Shown: positions 6,374 through 9,091 of the stretch, in pieces
How positions within the stretch are numbered: the first letter of the stretch is position 1
Layout of the letters: each line of letters begins with the position of its first letter
Source: Coprothermobacter sp.
GTDB lineage: Bacteria > Coprothermobacterota > Coprothermobacteria > Coprothermobacterales > Coprothermobacteraceae
Direction: 5' to 3'
Assembly (NCBI GenBank): GCA_003476705.1
Contig: DMVM01000082.1
Coordinates: 1,015-10,105 of the forward strand
Length of the DNA stretch: 9,091 bases
Program-made: the position numbers and the translations under genes
Notes under the pieces: generated by a model
Seen by the model: only the letters and a program-made list of their open reading frames with translations
Database searches by the model: none
What the model was told of the DNA's origin: nothing

Positions 6374-6383
6374 GTGATGTTAA

Positions 6384-7445
6384 ATGCGAATTACAACAGC
6401 ATATCAGTACGAACGTAGTGTTCAGACACTACAAACTGTTCTTGGCAAACTGACACAGTTACAGGATCAATTGTCCACATTAAAGCAGATTCAAAGACCT
6501 TCAGATGCTCCCTTGGACAGTGCACTGGTGATGAACTGGAAAGCGTACAATGCGCAGGTTGAAAGGTGGCAGAACAACATAAAGGAAGTTGAAAACCGTT
6601 ATTCTTACACCGAACAAAACCTGACGCACATAAAAGATCTCATGCTTAATGTACGCGATTTAGTGATAAGGGGCGGAGGTAGCGATGCTTTAGGCCCTGA
6701 AGAAAAAGTAGCTGTAAGCCGGCAGCTAATTCAACAGGCTGATGAGATGCTTAGCAGCTTGAATGCAAAGTATGCTGGCAGGTTTGTTTTGGCAAATGCA
6801 CAGGTAACGAAACCTGAAGATCCCGCGTGGAGGCCTTTCAAAGTACTAATAGAGGATTCAGGCGGAAACTTCACTTTTGTAGACACCATTACCCAAGCCG
6901 AGGATATGGTTCAAAAGGACGCAGGCAGTAGGTGGATGGTGGTGTTTGAGCCGAAAACGTTTGATGAGCTGACTGATCCTTCGCGTAGAAGTGTTTCAGT
7001 AGAAATAGGCATTAACAGTACCATTCCGCAAGTTTTAGCAGTTGAGGATTACTTTAAGTTCTCAGGTACTGTTGATGTAAACGGAACCTCTTATCATCGG
7101 GTGGATATGTTTGACAAGCTTTTTACGTTTTCTGAAACCTTGAGAAATGGTGGAAGTTTGGCTTCCCCTGATAATACTGGAAAGACAGCTCTGGATTACA
7201 CCGACGAAATCCTCGATGGACTAACCGATTCAATTGCCAGTATAGGAGCTAGAGTACAGCGGCTGAACTCTCTGGATGATTTTTACAAGAATGTTGGTAC
7301 GAATGTAGAAGCGTTGAGGAGTTCCTATGAAGATGCAGATTTGGCTCGGACATATGTTGAATATACTAAATTTCATACAAGCTATCAATCTTTGCTTAAA
7401 GTCATAGCATCTATTACGCCCATGTCTTTGGTTGATTATCTCTAG
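6384..7445 (+). CDS. flgL: Flagellar hook-associated protein 3, FlgL
   Basis: FlgL is the second junction protein, placed between FlgK and the flagellin filament, and it belongs to the flagellin superfamily. The N-terminal flagellin-like helices run from MRITTAYQYERSV through residue about 130. They include IQRPSDAPLDSALVMNW and ADEMLSSLNAKYAGRFVLANAQ, the latter close to the NxxYxGRYxFxG block of FlgL. The C-terminus (DADLARTYVEYTKFHTSYQSLLKVIASITPMSLVDYL) follows the typical pattern ending in SLLDYL or similar. The 353-residue length is within the usual range. The middle (about 140-270) is a variable surface domain. The ribosome site TAGGTGAT (6371-6378) overlaps the flgK stop. csrA follows after 17 nt; in Bacillus yviE and fliW lie between these two genes and are missing here. 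Confidence 0.96.
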   Translation: MRITTAYQYERSVQTLQTVLGKLTQLQDQLSTLKQIQRPSDAPLDSALVMNWKAYNAQVERWQNNIKEVENRYSYTEQNLTHIKDLMLNVRDLVIRGGGSDALGPEEKVAVSRQLIQQADEMLSSLNAKYAGRFVLANAQVTKPEDPAWRPFKVLIEDSGGNFTFVDTITQAEDMVQKDAGSRWMVVFEPKTFDELTDPSRRSVSVEIGINSTIPQVLAVEDYFKFSGTVDVNGTSYHRVDMFDKLFTFSETLRNGGSLASPDNTGKTALDYTDEILDGLTDSIASIGARVQRLNSLDDFYKNVGTNVEALRSSYEDADLARTYVEYTKFHTSYQSLLKVIASITPMSLVDYL

Positions 7446-7462
7446 GGTAAACTGTATCTATA

Positions 7463-7687
7463 ATGTACATACTCAGGCGCAAGATCGGTGAGGGAATTCG
7501 AATTTCTAAGGATATAACGGTCTATGTGCTTGGTGTTAGTGGCAACGAAGTAAAGCTTGGTATTGATGCCCCAAAAGAAGTCCCAATTGTTCGCCTGGAG
7601 ATCCTGGAGACCACAGCCAATGCCTCTGCGGTTTTTTCTGAAGAAAAGCTCAGGGAGATTTTAAAAGGTGAAGATCAGGGAACTTAG
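7463..7687 (+). CDS. csrA: Carbon storage regulator CsrA (global mRNA-binding regulator)
   Basis: CsrA is a dimeric RNA-binding protein that blocks translation by covering GGA-containing ribosome sites. In Bacillus it restrains flagellin synthesis. The 74-residue length equals Bacillus CsrA. Conserved features include L4, R6, KIGEGI (7-12), VLGVSGNEVKLGIDAPKEV (22-40) and R44, a key RNA-contact residue. Differences from the usual sequence are R5 in place of T5 or S5, V43 in place of H43 and L45 in place of E45 or K45. The C-terminal extension (EEKLREILKGED) looks helical, like the tail that FliW contacts in Bacillus. The ribosome site is weak: AGGG at 7444-7447 is too far upstream to be convincing. 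fliW is absent from the usual place just before it, so control by FliW, if any, must come from elsewhere. Confidence 0.95.
   Translation: MYILRRKIGEGIRISKDITVYVLGVSGNEVKLGIDAPKEVPIVRLEILETTANASAVFSEEKLREILKGEDQGT
7652..7657 (+). promoter_or_regulatory. Ribosome binding site supporting the GTG start at 7668
   Basis: AGGGAG lies 10 nt before the GTG at 7668, inside the end of csrA. An in-frame stop at 7662-7664 makes this GTG the first possible start of the downstream frame. Later candidates (TTG 7719, ATG 7734) would remove a short basic N-terminus, and TTG 7719 has a purine-rich AAGGAAG too close to it. Confidence 0.5.
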
Positions 7688-9091
7688 GGATTTCGGTTTT
7701 TTTGCCATAAAGGAAGTTTTGCTTATTCTCCCCATGGTATTATCTGCAGCTGTTCCAAAGACTTTCTTGGACGCCTGGGGTCTTGTATACGCTTTCACGG
7801 CACCCTCAGTGGTGGTTTTGGCATTTTCAAGGCGTTCATGGAGCTCCTTTACTTATCCTAAAGCTCATTTCTTGAGTGCAATGGCTGTTTGCGGTGGCAT
7901 CATACTGTTTCGGTCACAGACCAGCTTTTTTGCTTCTTGGGCAGTGCTTCTGTATGCTGTTTTGCTGGCTGTTCATCCTTTTTTTAAGGGCATGGTGACG
8001 GCTTTAGGAAATTCAGAAAGATCTACAGGAGCTTGGATAAGATTATCTGCTTTGTTCATGGGTTTAGTCATTTGGAATCTGATTCGATTTTCCCCTTATG
8101 AGGTGAAGTTGTGGGTCCTTACCGTGCCTATTTTGGCTTTGTCTTTAAGTATAATATTTGCAGGGAGGAACTGGATTTTTCCTTCAGGAAAGGCAAGTTT
8201 TGGAAGAGAGTTCGGAAGCATGGGCAACCCTATGCCAGCAAGCAGTTTACTTGTCATGGCATTGCCAATTGTGTCGGAGTTGACGTTTTTGGGGATCAGT
8301 ACGGGAAGGTATTGGTACTTAATTACTCTTCCCTTTTACGGCTACGGTTTTTTTGCCTCTGCTGGTAGGGGTGCACTTTTGGGAGTTCTTTTGAGTGTCC
8401 CCTTTATTGCATATATGGGTTTTCAGTACAGTCCTTGGTGGTTACTCATTGGCATGGTTTTCTTTGTGGCAGCTGCACTTTCTGCACGGAAATATTTAGG
8501 GAAACTGTGGCAGAGGATTGTGTGGACCTTCAAGAGAGGACTTGCGAAGGAACCAAGGTTTTTTTTATGGCGTGACGCTCTGTATTTCTGTATGAAGGAG
8601 CCCTTCGGTAGTGGTTACGATAGCTTTAGAAGAGCATTTATGCCTTACAGGTCTAAAGAATCGTATCTGGCCGAGCCAACTGTCCATTACGACAAAGTAC
8701 ATAACGTTTTTTTGGAGGAGTGTGCAGAAGGTACCATTGCTGCGTTTGTGTTAGTGAGCGTCATTCTAGTGGAACTGTTCCTAAAGGGATCTCTGGCTTT
8801 GAAAGGAGCTATTTTTGCGGTAATAGGAGATGGCTTCTTTGGTATTTACAACCCCGCAAACTGGCTTTACCTATGGATGTTAGGGTCGTTAGCTTCTCTT
8901 AGCAGTGTTTTTAGCGTGTATTGGCTCTACCCTTTTTGGGGATTAGTAGTTTTCGCCTTTGTGTTGACGTCTTTAAACCATATGCCTCAGGTTACCGCCG
9001 GAAATGCACACAGCTCACGCCTCGCTGGACAGCGAGACATAGCAGCACAGCTTTTCAATGCTGCTTATACCGTTTTCCCTTGGTGCGTGGA
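7668..9091 (+). CDS. O-antigen ligase/polymerase (Wzy_C, WaaL-like) membrane protein, 3' end outside window
   Basis: The frame is open from GTG 7668 to the window end (474 codons), hidden from ATG-based calling because it starts with GTG and lacks a stop here. The product is polytopic, with many hydrophobic segments, for example residues 17-30, 38-53 and others up to about 430. Family markers are SAGRGALLG (R234), then a large extracytoplasmic loop containing PFGSGYDSF (312-320), then HNVFLEECAEGT (345-356), which matches the HNxxLexxxexG hallmark of Wzy_C proteins. Positions R234 and H345 correspond to residues needed in WaaL. Such proteins transfer or polymerise undecaprenyl-linked glycans on the outer face of the cytoplasmic membrane. 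Ligase, polymerase and protein-O-glycosyltransferase activities cannot be separated by sequence. It overlaps csrA by 20 nt, suggesting co-expression, and its T-tracts are discussed in the findings. Confidence 0.85.
   Translation, partial: MKIRELRDFGFFAIKEVLLILPMVLSAAVPKTFLDAWGLVYAFTAPSVVVLAFSRRSWSSFTYPKAHFLSAMAVCGGIILFRSQTSFFASWAVLLYAVLLAVHPFFKGMVTALGNSERSTGAWIRLSALFMGLVIWNLIRFSPYEVKLWVLTVPILALSLSIIFAGRNWIFPSGKASFGREFGSMGNPMPASSLLVMALPIVSELTFLGISTGRYWYLITLPFYGYGFFASAGRGALLGVLLSVPFIAYMGFQYSPWWLLIGMVFFVAAALSARKYLGKLWQRIVWTFKRGLAKEPRFFLWRDALYFCMKEPFGSGYDSFRRAFMPYRSKESYLAEPTVHYDKVHNVFLEECAEGTIAAFVLVSVILVELFLKGSLALKGAIFAVIGDGFFGIYNPANWLYLWMLGSLASLSSVFSVYWLYPFWGLVVFAFVLTSLNHMPQVTAGNAHSSRLAGQRDIAAQLFNAAYTVFPWCV

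Noticed and set aside
7459..7464. TATAAT directly at the csrA start as a -10 box
   Set aside because: It overlaps the ATG, and no TTGACA-like -35 lies at 16-18 nt; the nearest TTGATT (7432-7437) would give a 21-nt spacer.
8111..8368. Plus-strand frame of 85 codons starting at ATG 8111
   Set aside because: It is out of frame with the long continuous frame from 7668, which has the Wzy_C motifs. The same applies to the 60-codon frame at 8720-8902.

Overview
The window is one unbroken run of plus-strand genes from a flagellated bacterium. It starts inside cheA and ends inside a polytopic membrane protein gene. The organism is best guessed as a Firmicutes-like or other deep-branching, possibly thermophilic anaerobe (Thermotogae or Coprothermobacter type). 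The basis is the CheC/CheD adaptation pair, which enterobacteria lack, the cheA-cheC-cheD-sigma order, the FlgM-FlgN-FlgK-FlgL-CsrA order, and moderate G+C judged by eye. Genus-level placement is inference only.

Layout: (1) 1-1306 is chemotaxis: the C-terminus of CheA, then CheC (CheY-P phosphatase) and CheD (receptor deamidase). (2) 1309-1908 is a short flagellar-type sigma factor. (3) 1908-3279 holds two small FlgF/FlgG-family rod proteins. (4) 3284-4126 is an HDOD-domain protein that keeps most HD metal-site residues. (5) 4124-7445 is the late flagellar module: a candidate sigma-28 promoter, then flgM (anti-sigma), flgN (chaperone), flgK and flgL (hook-filament junction). (6) 7463-7687 is csrA, without the fliW that usually precedes it in Firmicutes. 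(7) 7668 to the end is a Wzy/WaaL-like O-antigen ligase or polymerase family gene. It starts at GTG inside csrA and runs off the window.

Genes overlap by 1-20 nt or are separated by 2-22 nt, except for 45 nt before flgM, where the promoter candidate lies. The expected logic is that an upstream promoter drives the chemotaxis, sigma and rod genes. The sigma factor then acts at the flgM promoter to make FlgM, which would restrain it until export, together with the junction proteins and their chaperone. CsrA would add post-transcriptional control of flagellin.

The most notable points are the lack of a normal region 3 in the sigma factor, the replacement in CheD of the Thr of the catalytic Cys-His-Thr set by Ala, the dyad on the flgM promoter, csrA without fliW, and a surface-glycan gene coupled to csrA that carries several T-tracts. 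There is no RNA gene, mobile element, CRISPR array or gene-free stretch above 300 bases.
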